Source: an uncultured Lentisphaerota bacterium
Lineage (GTDB): Bacteria > Verrucomicrobiota > Kiritimatiellia > CAIQIC01
DNA length: 54,559 bases
Direction: 5' to 3'
Assembly: GCA_903912445.1 (NCBI GenBank)
Contig: CAIWHP010000259.1
Location: forward strand, 1-54,559
The position numbers and the translations under genes are program-made. Within the stretch, counting starts at the first letter, position 1. Each line of letters begins with the position of its first letter. Shown here piece after piece: positions 28,465-36,619 of this stretch. The notes beneath the pieces are model-generated. The model was not told where the DNA came from, did not search any database, and saw only the letters and a list, made by a program, of their open reading frames with translations.

Positions 28465-29301
28465 TTATTCTTCCTTGATCAGTTGGCGGATCGACGCGGA
28501 GGGCACGCACAGCTTGACCACCATTTGCAGGTTGCCCGGCTCGCCATGATGCCGGTCCGCATAAATCGTTTGCGTGCTGGCGACCATGCCGACCACCCCG
28601 CCGCCGGCATTCAGCACCGGTCCGCCGCTGGAGCCGATCGCGTAGTCGGCGGTGATCTGCATGCGCCGCGCGCCTTTATCGAGGCAGTAGCGCGCCACCG
28701 TGCCCTGCGTCATCACATAGAACAGGCTGTGCGGATGGCTGACCACCGACACCGGCGTCCCCACGTCCGCCGGCGCTGCGAAGGGCAGCGGCTGCAGGTC
28801 GGCGGCGGCGACGCGGAAGATGACCACATCGTCGCGCGCGCTGGCGGCGAGCACCTCGGTCACCGGAAACACGCGCCCCGCGCGCGTCGCCACGGCCATC
28901 CCGAGCGTGTTGGTGGTGGTGAACGCATGATAGTTGGCCACGCAGATGCCGTCCGCGGTCAGCGGGAAACAGGTCGAAGGGTTGAGGTGCGTGCGCTTGC
29001 ACTTGTCGCAGAGATAGAGATGACAGTGTACCAGCACGCTGCCCTGCAGGCGCCGGTAGAGTTCGGCGGGGGCCTGAGGTTGGACCGCCGGTCCGGCCAG
29101 CTTGAGGGCTGTGCTCGTGCGCGCCAGCTGCCCGCGCAGCAGCTTCATCGGCGTCAGCTGCTGGCGCTCGTGCAGTTGCCGCACCTGCTGGGTCAGCGCT
29201 TTCAGCAGCGCCTGGTCGTCCACGCCCTGGTCCGCCTCGGCGGCCGCCCAGGCCGGGGCCAACAGCAGCAACGCCGAAAATAATGGAAGCAAACGGTTCA
29301 T
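28465..29301 (-). CDS. Secreted trypsin-like serine protease
   Basis: 278 residues with a signal peptide (MNRLLPLFSALLLLAPAWA). A coiled helical region (residues ~25-70) precedes a chymotrypsin-fold domain with a Cys-rich start (CHLYLCDKCKRTH, a second Cys in PSTCF). The triad is visible: His in VANYHAFTTTN, Asp in SARDDVVIFRV, Ser in AIGSSGGPVLN. There is no PDZ domain after it, unlike DegP/HtrA. It is probably a periplasmic protease. The acnA start lies 2 bp downstream. Confidence 0.82.
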   Translation of the reverse strand: MNRLLPLFSALLLLAPAWAAAEADQGVDDQALLKALTQQVRQLHERQQLTPMKLLRGQLARTSTALKLAGPAVQPQAPAELYRRLQGSVLVHCHLYLCDKCKRTHLNPSTCFPLTADGICVANYHAFTTTNTLGMAVATRAGRVFPVTEVLAASARDDVVIFRVAAADLQPLPFAAPADVGTPVSVVSHPHSLFYVMTQGTVARYCLDKGARRMQITADYAIGSSGGPVLNAGGGVVGMVASTQTIYADRHHGEPGNLQMVVKLCVPSASIRQLIKEE

Positions 29302-29584
29302 GGTTTCGGCCGCCGGCCACCCGGCCGGAGGCGCGCGAAATGTACGCGAACCGCCCGGCGAAGGAAAAGCTTTTCCACCGCGGCGTGTTTCCCGGTTTAT
29401 GACGCAACCGCGGCCAGCCCCCGCGCGCAGCCGCTTTCCCGCCTGGGGCCTCGCCCTGGCCAGAAGCCCACCCGGCCCGGGGCCATCCGAGGCGCAGACA
29501 GGCCCAGGGCAGCGGCGGACGGCCGGCACGCGCGCCGGCTCCCGCCCCGGCCGCCGCCCTGCCCGCCGCCAGCGCAATCTCAAT
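29302..29584. other. GC-rich intergenic stretch without a gene
   Basis: The region between the divergent protease gene and the GGDEF-like gene is very rich in C and G (runs such as CCCACCCGGCCCGGGGCC). I see no reading frame with a start signal, no RNA gene and no strong terminator here. Confidence 0.5.
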
Positions 29585-29614
29585 TTGACTTGGCGGGCCG
29601 CGGGGTGCTACTTA
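29585..29614 (+). promoter_or_regulatory. Promoter of the GGDEF-like / pdxJ / acpS / nnrDE unit
   Basis: TTGACT (29585-29590), 18 bp, TACTTA (29609-29614). This is one of the better sigma70-like matches in the window. The first start codons (GTG 29625, ATG 29628) follow within about 15 bases, so the mRNA would have almost no leader. Confidence 0.45.
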
Positions 29615-29624
29615 ACTGCGTTCG

Positions 29625-30782
29625 GTGATGCGCCAAGCGCGGGAGCAAGGCTTGAATTGGGCTGATTTCATTGCGGCGGTCTGGCAGTTTGCGTTGGTCA
29701 CAGGCATCAGCTTCGTGCTGTTGTGCCTCTTGGCCAGCCTGATCCGTTTCTACCAGTTGCAGCACCCCTCGCTGCTCATGCCGGAGTCGGAGATTGACGA
29801 CATGACGCGGTTCTCGGCGCAGGTCGCCGCGCGGCTCGGCACGGCCTACCGCATGCCGCAACCTTTCTGCGTGCTGCTGGTCGCCGGCCCGGAACTGGCC
29901 GAGCCGGCCCTCCGTGAAGCCCGCCTGGCGGCCATCAAGGGTGTCGTGCGCCGCTCCGATGTCGTGCTGCAAGTGGATGAAAACAACGCCGGCGTGCTCG
30001 TGGACGAGCGGCGGAGCGAGCTGGAGCACTTGATCGCGCGCCTGCAGCAGGCCACGGCCAGCCTCGGCAGCACGCGCATCGGCGCCGCGTCGTGCCCGGA
30101 AAACGGTGTCCGGGCGAAGGGCTTGCTGGACGCGGCGCGCGCAGAGCTGCCCGTCAGTGAAGTGGGCTGGAACATCGCCCAGCCGGCCGAGGCGGCCACC
30201 GCCGCCGCCCCGGCAGAGGAGGAGGCCGCGCCGGCCGGGCAGGACGCATGGCTCGACCCGTTGACGGGCGTCCTCAAGCCGGAGCGGCTGAGCCGGCTGA
30301 TGCCCAAGTTCGTCGCGCGCTACCGCCGCGACGGCGAACCGGTTTCGATGATCTATTTCGACGTGGACTACCTGGGCCGCTACAACGACCACTACGGCCG
30401 CGCCGCGGGCGATGCGATCCTGCACGGCATCGGCAAGGTCCTCCAGCAACACCTGCGCGAGGACGACCTGATCGGGCGTACCGCCGGCGACGGGTTCGTC
30501 GTGCTGCTGAACTGCCCGCCGGCCCTTGCGCTGGTCGTCGCGGAGCGCCTCGCCGGCCAGATCAAGCGGGCCACCTTCAGCTCGGGCGAGTTCACCTTGA
30601 AGACCACCGTCAGCGGCGGCGTCGCCGGCTACCCGGACCACGGCCGGACGGCCGCGGTGATCTTCGACGCCGCCCACGCCGCGCTGCGGGCGGCGCAGGA
30701 GCGCGGCCGCAACATGAGCCTGCTCTTCGACGTCTCGATGCGGCCCTACCAGACCCTGAACCGCGGCCCGGACGAATTCTGA
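29625..30782 (+). CDS. Membrane-anchored degenerate GGDEF protein
   Basis: About 385 residues; GTG 29625 or ATG 29628 can start. One transmembrane helix (about residues 15-40, FALVTGISFVLLCLLASLI) is followed by a cytoplasmic region with two GGDEF-type units. The first (~70-150, VVRRSDVVLQVDENNAGVLV) is vestigial. The second (~210-370) has LTGVLKPERLSRLMP, MIYFDVDYLGRYND and GDAILHGIGKVL, but its active loop reads GRTAGDGF instead of GGDEF/GGEEF. The inhibitory-site type R-x-x-D (REDD) five residues before the loop is kept. It may therefore bind c-di-GMP rather than make it. Its stop overlaps the pdxJ start (TGATG). Confidence 0.8.
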   Translation: MMRQAREQGLNWADFIAAVWQFALVTGISFVLLCLLASLIRFYQLQHPSLLMPESEIDDMTRFSAQVAARLGTAYRMPQPFCVLLVAGPELAEPALREARLAAIKGVVRRSDVVLQVDENNAGVLVDERRSELEHLIARLQQATASLGSTRIGAASCPENGVRAKGLLDAARAELPVSEVGWNIAQPAEAATAAAPAEEEAAPAGQDAWLDPLTGVLKPERLSRLMPKFVARYRRDGEPVSMIYFDVDYLGRYNDHYGRAAGDAILHGIGKVLQQHLREDDLIGRTAGDGFVVLLNCPPALALVVAERLAGQIKRATFSSGEFTLKTTVSGGVAGYPDHGRTAAVIFDAAHAALRAAQERGRNMSLLFDVSMRPYQTLNRGPDEF

Positions 30783-31522
30783 TGAAACCGCGACTCAAAC
30801 TCGGCGTGAACATCGACCACGTGGCCACCATCCGCCAGGCGCGCGGCACGGACTATCCCGACCTGCTCGCCGCCGCCCACTGCTGCGAGGCCGCCGGCGC
30901 GGACGGCATCACGATCCACCTGCGCGAGGACCGGCGGCACATCCAGGATGCCGATGTGTGGCGGCTCCGCCGCGAGTGCCGGCTGCCGATCAATCTCGAG
31001 ATGGCCAACGCGCCCGCCATCGTGCGCATGGCGCTGCGCGTGAAGCCCGCCGAGGTCTGCCTCGTGCCGGAGCGCCGGCAGGAGCTGACGACCGAGGGCG
31101 GGCTGGATGTCCTCGGCCAGTTCCAGAGCATGCAGCGCACCGTCGCGCGGCTGCGCGACGCCGGCATCGCCGTCAGCATCTTCATCGCGCCGGACGCGGC
31201 GCAGCTGGCGGCGGCGGCCCGGCTCGGCGTGCCGGTCGTGGAGCTGCACACCGGCGCGTTCGCCAACGCGCGCGGCGCGGCCCTGCCGCGGGAGCTGCGG
31301 CGGCTCCAGCGGGCGGCGGACTGCGCGCACGACCTCGGCCTGCAGGTCAACGCCGGCCACGGCATCAGCTATGCGAACATCGCAGACGTGCTGCAGCTCC
31401 GCTGGCTGGACACGCTGAACATCGGCCACAGCATCGTGGCGCGCGCGCTTTTCTGCGGCCTGACGCGGGCCGTGCGCGAGATGCGCACCGCGCTCCGGGC
31501 CTACCGCGGGGGCGCGCGATGA
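30782..31522 (+). CDS. pdxJ: Pyridoxine 5'-phosphate synthase PdxJ
   Basis: 246 residues, normal length. It condenses 1-deoxyxylulose 5-phosphate with 3-amino-2-oxopropyl phosphate in vitamin B6 synthesis. Family marks are LGVNIDHVATIRQARGTDYP, DGITIHLREDRRHIQD, LPINLEMANAP, CLVPERRQELTTEGGLD, VELHTGAFAN, VNAGHGISYANI and LNIGHSIVARALF. It is translationally coupled both ways: its start overlaps the GGDEF-like stop by 1 bp and its stop overlaps the acpS start (ATGA). Confidence 0.95.
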   Translation: MKPRLKLGVNIDHVATIRQARGTDYPDLLAAAHCCEAAGADGITIHLREDRRHIQDADVWRLRRECRLPINLEMANAPAIVRMALRVKPAEVCLVPERRQELTTEGGLDVLGQFQSMQRTVARLRDAGIAVSIFIAPDAAQLAAAARLGVPVVELHTGAFANARGAALPRELRRLQRAADCAHDLGLQVNAGHGISYANIADVLQLRWLDTLNIGHSIVARALFCGLTRAVREMRTALRAYRGGAR

Positions 31523-31950
31523 AGCGCCGCCCGACAGCGGCGGGCGCCGCCGGCGTGCTCGGCATCGGCGTGGACCTGACCGAGAACGAACGCATGCGCG
31601 CGACGCTCAAGCGCTGGTCCGCCCACTTCAAGGACCGCGTCTTCCGCGCCACCGAACAGCGCTATTGCGACTCGTGCGCCCAAGCCTGGCGGCACTATGC
31701 CGGCCGCTTCGCCGTCAAGGAAGCGGTGAGCAAGGCGTTCGGCACGGGCATCGGCGACACGCTCAGCTGGCTGGATATCGAGGTCGTCCGTGCGGCCTCC
31801 GGCGCGCCGGCGGTGGCGCTGCACGGCGCGGGCGCGCAACTCGCGCGGCGGCGGGGCGTCCAGCAGGTGCTCATCAGTCTTTCGCACACACGCCACTATG
31901 CGGTGGCGCAGGCGCTGCTCGTGGGCGCGCCCAAGGGAGGCAAGTCATGA
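31519..31950 (+). CDS. acpS: Holo-ACP synthase AcpS
   Basis: 143 residues. It transfers the phosphopantetheine arm of CoA to acyl carrier protein. The Mg-binding Asp is in LGIGVDLTENERM and the Glu in RFAVKEAVSKAFGTG; QVLISLSHTRHYAVAQAL ends the fold. A ~13-residue basic N-terminal extension (MKRRPTAAGAAG) precedes the usual start. It overlaps pdxJ and nnrDE by 4 bp each; the pdxJ-acpS-nnr order is common in bacteria and supports the calls. Confidence 0.93.
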   Translation: MKRRPTAAGAAGVLGIGVDLTENERMRATLKRWSAHFKDRVFRATEQRYCDSCAQAWRHYAGRFAVKEAVSKAFGTGIGDTLSWLDIEVVRAASGAPAVALHGAGAQLARRRGVQQVLISLSHTRHYAVAQALLVGAPKGGKS

Positions 31951-33512
31951 AAGTAGTCAGCGTGGCACAGATGCGCGAGCTCGACCGGCGCGCAACCGAA
32001 GAATTCAACCTCCCCTGCGAGGAGCTGATGGACCGCGCCGGCGACGGCGTCGCCGAGATCGTCGAGCGGCTCGCCGGCGCCGCCGGCTTCCGGCACCCGT
32101 TCGTCCTGCTCATCGCCGGCCGCGGCAACAACGGCGGCGACGCATTCGCCGCCGCGCATTACCTCAAGGGCGAGGGGTTCGACTGCGAGATCTGGATCGC
32201 CGGCGTCAAGAGCGAGGTGCAGGGCGATGCGCTCAAGTTCCTGAGCCGCGCACGCCAGGCCGGCGTGCCGATCCATGAGCTGCCCACCAAGGAAGACTGG
32301 GACGCCGCCGAACCGGTCGGCGCCGATATCATCGTGGATGGCGTTCTCGGCATCGGCGCGAGCGGACCGGCGCGCGGGCCGGCCATCGGCGCGATCCAGT
32401 TCATCAACGCCTGCAGCCACGAGTCCTTGGTGGTGTCCATCGATGTCCCCTCCGGCCTCAACGCCGACACGGGCGTGGTCGAGGGCGAGGCCGTCCTGGC
32501 CGATGTCACCGCCACCATCGGCCTGCCCAAGCTCGGCCTGGTGGATCCCGCCGCGCTGGAGCACGTCGGCGTGCTCGATGTCGTGGACATCGGCATCCCG
32601 CCCACGGTTGTCGCCGAGTTGCCGAGCGAGACGGAGTTGGCCCTGGTCCATCGCAGCGACCTCGCCCCCCTGCTCCCGCGCCGGCCGCGGGGCGCGCACA
32701 AGGGCCTCTTCGGCCGCGTCCTGCTGATCGGCGGCGCGCGGAGCTACAGCGGCGCCATCACCCTGGCGGCCCGCGCCGCCGTGCGCAGCGGCGCCGGCCT
32801 CGTCCATTGCGTCGTGCCACAGGGCATCGCGGCGCTCGTCGCCGGGCAGGTGCCCGAGGCGATGGTGTTCGGCGTCGAGGAAACCGAGACCGGCTCGATC
32901 GCCAGCGGCGCCTGGAAGTCCATCGAGGCCCTGCTCGAACAGGCCGACGCCGTGCTGCTCGGGCCGGGCCTGACCTTCCACAAGGACAGCTTCGTGCTCG
33001 TCCGCAACATGGTCCGCTCCGCCGAGGTGCCGTACGTGCTCGACGCCGACGCGCTCAACGCCCTCGAGGGCCAGCCGCACCTGCTGAGCAAGTCGCGCGC
33101 GCCGATGGTCATGACGCCGCACCCCGGCGAGATGGCACGGCTGTTCGGCCAGACCGTCGAGCAGGTCCAAAGCGACCGCCGCGGCGTCGCCGTCGCCGCC
33201 GCCAAGTACACCAACGCCACCATCGTGCTCAAGGGCGCCGGCACGCTGATCGCGCAGAGCGACCAGCCGCTCGCGATCAACCTGACCGGCAACCCCGGCA
33301 TGGCGACCGGCGGCGCCGGCGATGTCCTCGCCGGCCTGTTGACCGCCCTGCTCGGCCAGGGCCTCAAGCCCTATGATGCCGCGCGCCTCGCCGTCTATGT
33401 GCACGGCCGCGCGGGCGACCAGCTCGCGCTGCACAAGTCGCAGATCGGACTCATCGCCGGCGACCTCGCCGACGAACTGCCCTTTGCGTTCCGCGATCTC
33501 GCGATCCGCTGA
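31947..33512 (+). CDS. nnrDE: Bifunctional NAD(P)HX epimerase / dehydratase
   Basis: 521 residues, a two-domain repair enzyme. The N-terminal ~215 residues are the epimerase (AGRGNNGGDAFAAAHYL, DGVLGIGASGPARGP, VSIDVPSGLNADTG). The C-terminal ~290 residues are the ADP/ATP-dependent dehydratase (GRVLLIGGARSYSGA, LGPGLTFHKDS, LDADALNALEG, TPHPGEMARLFG, GNPGMATGGAGDVLAG). It restores hydrated NADH/NADPH. Length and domain order match the standard NnrD-NnrE fusion, and it ends the operon. Confidence 0.94.
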   Translation: MKVVSVAQMRELDRRATEEFNLPCEELMDRAGDGVAEIVERLAGAAGFRHPFVLLIAGRGNNGGDAFAAAHYLKGEGFDCEIWIAGVKSEVQGDALKFLSRARQAGVPIHELPTKEDWDAAEPVGADIIVDGVLGIGASGPARGPAIGAIQFINACSHESLVVSIDVPSGLNADTGVVEGEAVLADVTATIGLPKLGLVDPAALEHVGVLDVVDIGIPPTVVAELPSETELALVHRSDLAPLLPRRPRGAHKGLFGRVLLIGGARSYSGAITLAARAAVRSGAGLVHCVVPQGIAALVAGQVPEAMVFGVEETETGSIASGAWKSIEALLEQADAVLLGPGLTFHKDSFVLVRNMVRSAEVPYVLDADALNALEGQPHLLSKSRAPMVMTPHPGEMARLFGQTVEQVQSDRRGVAVAAAKYTNATIVLKGAGTLIAQSDQPLAINLTGNPGMATGGAGDVLAGLLTALLGQGLKPYDAARLAVYVHGRAGDQLALHKSQIGLIAGDLADELPFAFRDLAIR

Positions 33513-33627
33513 CGGGCGCCCGCAGGCGCAAACGGGTTCCCGCCGGCGGCCCGCCCGCCCTGCGCCCGGAGCACGGGCGCGCCGGGCGGCGCCTCCCGGA
33601 CGCGCGCCCGCGCCCGGCGGCTTGCCA

Positions 33628-33656
33628 GCTTGCTTTTCGGGCGGACTGCATTTAAA
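33628..33656 (+). promoter_or_regulatory. Likely promoter of the PLD-like gene
   Basis: TTGCTT (33628-33633), 17 bp, TAAACT (33651-33656), about 20 bp before the GTG start codon, at the end of a 120-bp very GC-rich stretch. The spacing is optimal. Confidence 0.45.
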
Positions 33657-33675
33657 CTCACCAATATTTCTTTGC

Positions 33676-34290
33676 GTGAAAACGTTTACAAATAGGCGCC
33701 GCTGGCTCGGCGGACTGCTGTGCGCTCTGGCGTGGGCCGGCCTGCCGCCCGACCTGGGGGCCGTGCCGAAGGTGCCGGCCACCATCGAGGTCTTTTACTC
33801 GCCGCGGGGCGGCTGCACGGAGGCGATCGTGAAGGCGCTGCGCGCGGCCAAGCAGACGGTGCTGGTGCAGGCCTACAGCTTCACCTCGCTGCCGATCGAG
33901 GACGCGCTGGCGGCCGCCGCCAAGCGCGGGGTCAAGGTGCAGTTGATCCTCGACCGCAGCAACCTGACCCAGAAGAGCTCCCAGCTGGCAGAAGCGGTCG
34001 GCGACAATCTGCGCGTCCTGATTGATGCCAAGCATGAGATCGCCCACAACAAGGTCATGATCCTCGATGGCGCGACCGTCATCACCGGCTCGTTCAACTT
34101 CTCGCACAACGCCGAGGCGAACAACGCAGAAAACCTGCTGATCATCCACAGCAAGGAACTGGCCGCGAGCTTCACGGCGAACTGGCAGGAGCACTGCAAG
34201 CATTCCGACCTCTACGACGGCGACGCGCCGGCCAAGGCCAAGAGAGTCGTGCAGGCCGCGCCGCATAAGGCCTACGGACCGTTGCGCTGA
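33676..34290 (+). CDS. Secreted phospholipase D-like nuclease (single HKD)
   Basis: About 204 residues from a GTG (VKTFTNRRRWLGGLL), with a basic start and a hydrophobic signal segment ending around LGAVPK. The PLDc_2-type domain follows: a VFYSPRGGCTEAIVKALRAA start, VLVQAYSFTSLPIEDAL, VQLILDRSN, and one HKD motif in HNKVMILDGATVITGSFNFS. Single-HKD proteins of this size act as dimers and include Nuc-type endonucleases, so it may cut nucleic acid outside the cytoplasm. The GTG is chosen because a good promoter lies just before it and the upstream frame is low-complexity. Confidence 0.82.
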   Translation: MKTFTNRRRWLGGLLCALAWAGLPPDLGAVPKVPATIEVFYSPRGGCTEAIVKALRAAKQTVLVQAYSFTSLPIEDALAAAAKRGVKVQLILDRSNLTQKSSQLAEAVGDNLRVLIDAKHEIAHNKVMILDGATVITGSFNFSHNAEANNAENLLIIHSKELAASFTANWQEHCKHSDLYDGDAPAKAKRVVQAAPHKAYGPLR

Positions 34291-34298
34291 CCGCCCTC

Positions 34299-34337
34299 TT
34301 CCCCGGGCTTGGAAATCACCCGCGGCGCGGCTACACT
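34299..34337 (+). promoter_or_regulatory. Possible dapB promoter overlapping a degenerate palindrome
   Basis: TTGGAA (34309-34314), 17 bp, TACACT (34332-34337), 25 bp before the dapB ATG. The same TTGGAA is the right arm of a weak palindrome-family member (TTCCCCGGGCTTGGAA, 34299-34314). It may be a promoter, a family site, or both. Confidence 0.3.
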
Positions 34338-34362
34338 GGCGCCGCTTTTTTGGAGAACACAC

Positions 34363-35175
34363 ATGCAAAAAGTCGTCATCATCGGCGCCGCAGGGCGCAT
34401 GGGCCGCACGCTCGTCCGCTTGCTGCAGGCCCAGGCCGTGCCGGGGCTGCAGCTGGCCGGCGCGGTGGACATCTGGGATTGCCCGGAGCGCGGCCAGGAC
34501 GCCGGCCTGCTCGCCGGCGTCGGCGCCGCGGGCCTCAAGCTCACCAGCGATCTCGCGGAAGTGGCCCCCGCCTGTGATGTCGTGATCGACTTCAGCTCGC
34601 ACCAGGGTGCCTCCGGCAACGCCGCGCGCCTGGCGGCCTGGGGCAAGCCGCTCGTCGTCGGCGCGACGGGCCTGACGGGCGAGGAGCAGCAGCTCGTCGC
34701 CACCGCGGCTCAAAAAATACCGGTCGTCTTCTCGCCGAACATGAGCCTGGGCGTCAACCTGCTCTTCGCGCTGGTCAAGGAGGCCGCCGCCGCGCTCAAG
34801 GACAAAGGCTACGACATCGAGATCATCGAGCGGCACCACCGCCGGAAAAAGGACTCGCCGAGCGGCACCGCGCTCGGGCTCGGCCAGGCGGCAGCTGCCG
34901 GCTGCGGCTGGGATTTGCACAAGGTCGCCGTGCACGGCCGCGATGGTATGGTCGGGGAGCGCCCGGCGGAACAGATCGGCTTCCACGCGGTGCGCGGCGG
35001 CGACTTTGTCGGCGACCACACGGTCCTCTTCGCGGCGGACGGCGAGAGCCTCGAGCTGAGCCATCGCGCCACCAGCCGCGATACCTTCGCCCTCGGCGCG
35101 CTCCGCGCCGCGCGCTGGCTCGCCGGCAAGCCGTCCGGGCTGTACACCATGCAGGACGTGCTGGGCTTGGCCTGA
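34363..35175 (+). CDS. dapB: 4-hydroxy-tetrahydrodipicolinate reductase DapB
   Basis: 270 residues from MQKVVIIGAAGRMGRTL, with TGGAGAA as ribosome binding site. It reduces the cyclic intermediate in diaminopimelate/lysine synthesis. The NAD(P)H-binding GAAGRMGR motif is at the start, DFSSHQGA and VGATGLTGEE follow, and the substrate-binding catalytic block ERHHRRKKDSPSGTA is intact. The end KPSGLYTMQDVLGL is typical. The palindrome-like TTGGAA may serve as its -35. Confidence 0.95.
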   Translation: MQKVVIIGAAGRMGRTLVRLLQAQAVPGLQLAGAVDIWDCPERGQDAGLLAGVGAAGLKLTSDLAEVAPACDVVIDFSSHQGASGNAARLAAWGKPLVVGATGLTGEEQQLVATAAQKIPVVFSPNMSLGVNLLFALVKEAAAALKDKGYDIEIIERHHRRKKDSPSGTALGLGQAAAAGCGWDLHKVAVHGRDGMVGERPAEQIGFHAVRGGDFVGDHTVLFAADGESLELSHRATSRDTFALGALRAARWLAGKPSGLYTMQDVLGLA

Positions 35176-35271
35176 CCGGGAAGCCTCGCCCTGCCGGGAA
35201 AACCGGCGGCTCGACGAGATCGCGGCAACAAAACGGCAGGAGTTGCGTTATCCCGCAGAAGGAATCAGCCT

Positions 35272-36555
35272 ATGAACATCAGAACCGGCGTTACCCGCCG
35301 CAACTTTCTCAAGGCCACGGCGCTGGCGGGGTTCCCCCTGCTGTTGCCGGCGCGGCTGCTGGGCGCGGTCGCGCCGAACAGCAAGATCAACCTCGGCTTC
35401 ATCGGTGTCGGCGGCCGCGGCTCGGGCAACATGCATGGCGCGCTCGGCCGGTCGGACATCCGCGTCGTCGCGGTGAGCGACCTGGACCGCTCGCGGCTTG
35501 AGCGCGCGCAGGCCGCCGTGAACGGAACCTACGGCGACAATGCGTGCGCCGGCTATCACGACTTCCGCGAGCTGCTCGCGCGATCCGATATTGACGCCGT
35601 CATGGTCTGCACGCCGGAGAACTGGCACTCGCTGGTCACCATCGCGGCGGCCAAGGCGGGCAAGGACATCTACTGCGAGAAGCCGTTCGCGCCGACGATC
35701 GCCGAGGGGCGCGCGGCGGTCGAGGCGGTGCGGAAATATGGACGCATCTTGCAGACCGGCAGTCAGGAGCGGTCGCGGCCGGGCGGCCACTTCGCGTGCG
35801 AGCTGGCGCGCAGCGGCGCGCTAGGTCGGATTCATACCGTTCGCGTGAATTTGCCCGCTGAACGGCATGAGATCGAAGTGCAGCCGGTCGAGCCGGTGCC
35901 GGAGGGCTTCGACTATGACTTCTGGCTCGGCCCCGCGCCGTGGGCGCCCTATACGAAGCGGCGCTGCCACGGAAGCTTCCGGTGGATTCTGGATTATTCC
36001 GATGGCGAGCTGACCGACCGCGGCTGCCACGTGGGCGACCTCGCGCAGTATGGGCTCGGCACCGACCGCACCGGGCCGATCGCCATCGAGGGGCGCGGCG
36101 TGTTCCCGGCGGAAGGTTTGTGGAACACGGCCTACGAATATGAAATCCACGCGCGCTATGCCAACGGCGTGAAGCTGGAGCTCGCGAGCGTCGAGCCGCG
36201 CGGCGTGAAGTTCGAGGGCGACGCCGGCTGGGTTTTCTATCACGTCCACAGCGGCGAGTTGGAGGCGTCGTCGAAGGCGCTGCTCACCTATCGGCCGAAC
36301 TCCAACGCGCTGGGCATCACCGACACGACGACCGACCACCTTCAGAACTGGCTCAACTGCATCCGCTCGCGGTGCATGCCGGTCGCCCCGGCCGAATGCG
36401 GCCACCGCAGCAGTTCGCTCTGCCACCTCGCCAACATCGCGATCCAGCTCAAGCGGCCGCTGCGCTGGGACCCCGCCGCCGAGCGCTTTATCGGTGACGA
36501 CGGGGCCAACGCGATGGTGGGGCGCTCCCTGCGCGCGCCGTGGAATTTGGTGTGA
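35272..36555 (+). CDS. Tat-exported Gfo/Idh/MocA oxidoreductase
   Basis: 427 residues. A twin-arginine signal (TRRNFLKATALAG) is followed by an NAD-binding domain (NLGFIGVGGRGSGNMHGAL, EKPFAPTIAEGRAAVEAV) and the substrate domain (FDYDFWLGPAPWAPYTKRRC, DGELTDRGCHVGDLAQYGLG). Many close relatives in planctomycetes and verrucomicrobia are exported and linked to unusual sugar metabolism. It stands at the edge of the glycoside-hydrolase cluster, so a role in oxidising or modifying a released sugar is reasonable, though the substrate is unknown. Confidence 0.88.
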   Translation: MNIRTGVTRRNFLKATALAGFPLLLPARLLGAVAPNSKINLGFIGVGGRGSGNMHGALGRSDIRVVAVSDLDRSRLERAQAAVNGTYGDNACAGYHDFRELLARSDIDAVMVCTPENWHSLVTIAAAKAGKDIYCEKPFAPTIAEGRAAVEAVRKYGRILQTGSQERSRPGGHFACELARSGALGRIHTVRVNLPAERHEIEVQPVEPVPEGFDYDFWLGPAPWAPYTKRRCHGSFRWILDYSDGELTDRGCHVGDLAQYGLGTDRTGPIAIEGRGVFPAEGLWNTAYEYEIHARYANGVKLELASVEPRGVKFEGDAGWVFYHVHSGELEASSKALLTYRPNSNALGITDTTTDHLQNWLNCIRSRCMPVAPAECGHRSSSLCHLANIAIQLKRPLRWDPAAERFIGDDGANAMVGRSLRAPWNLV

Positions 36556-36619
36556 AGCACAACGTGGACGGACTGGACGTCTAGGCTGCCCATACTGTCC
36601 ATTGAGTCCATCTGCCCGC

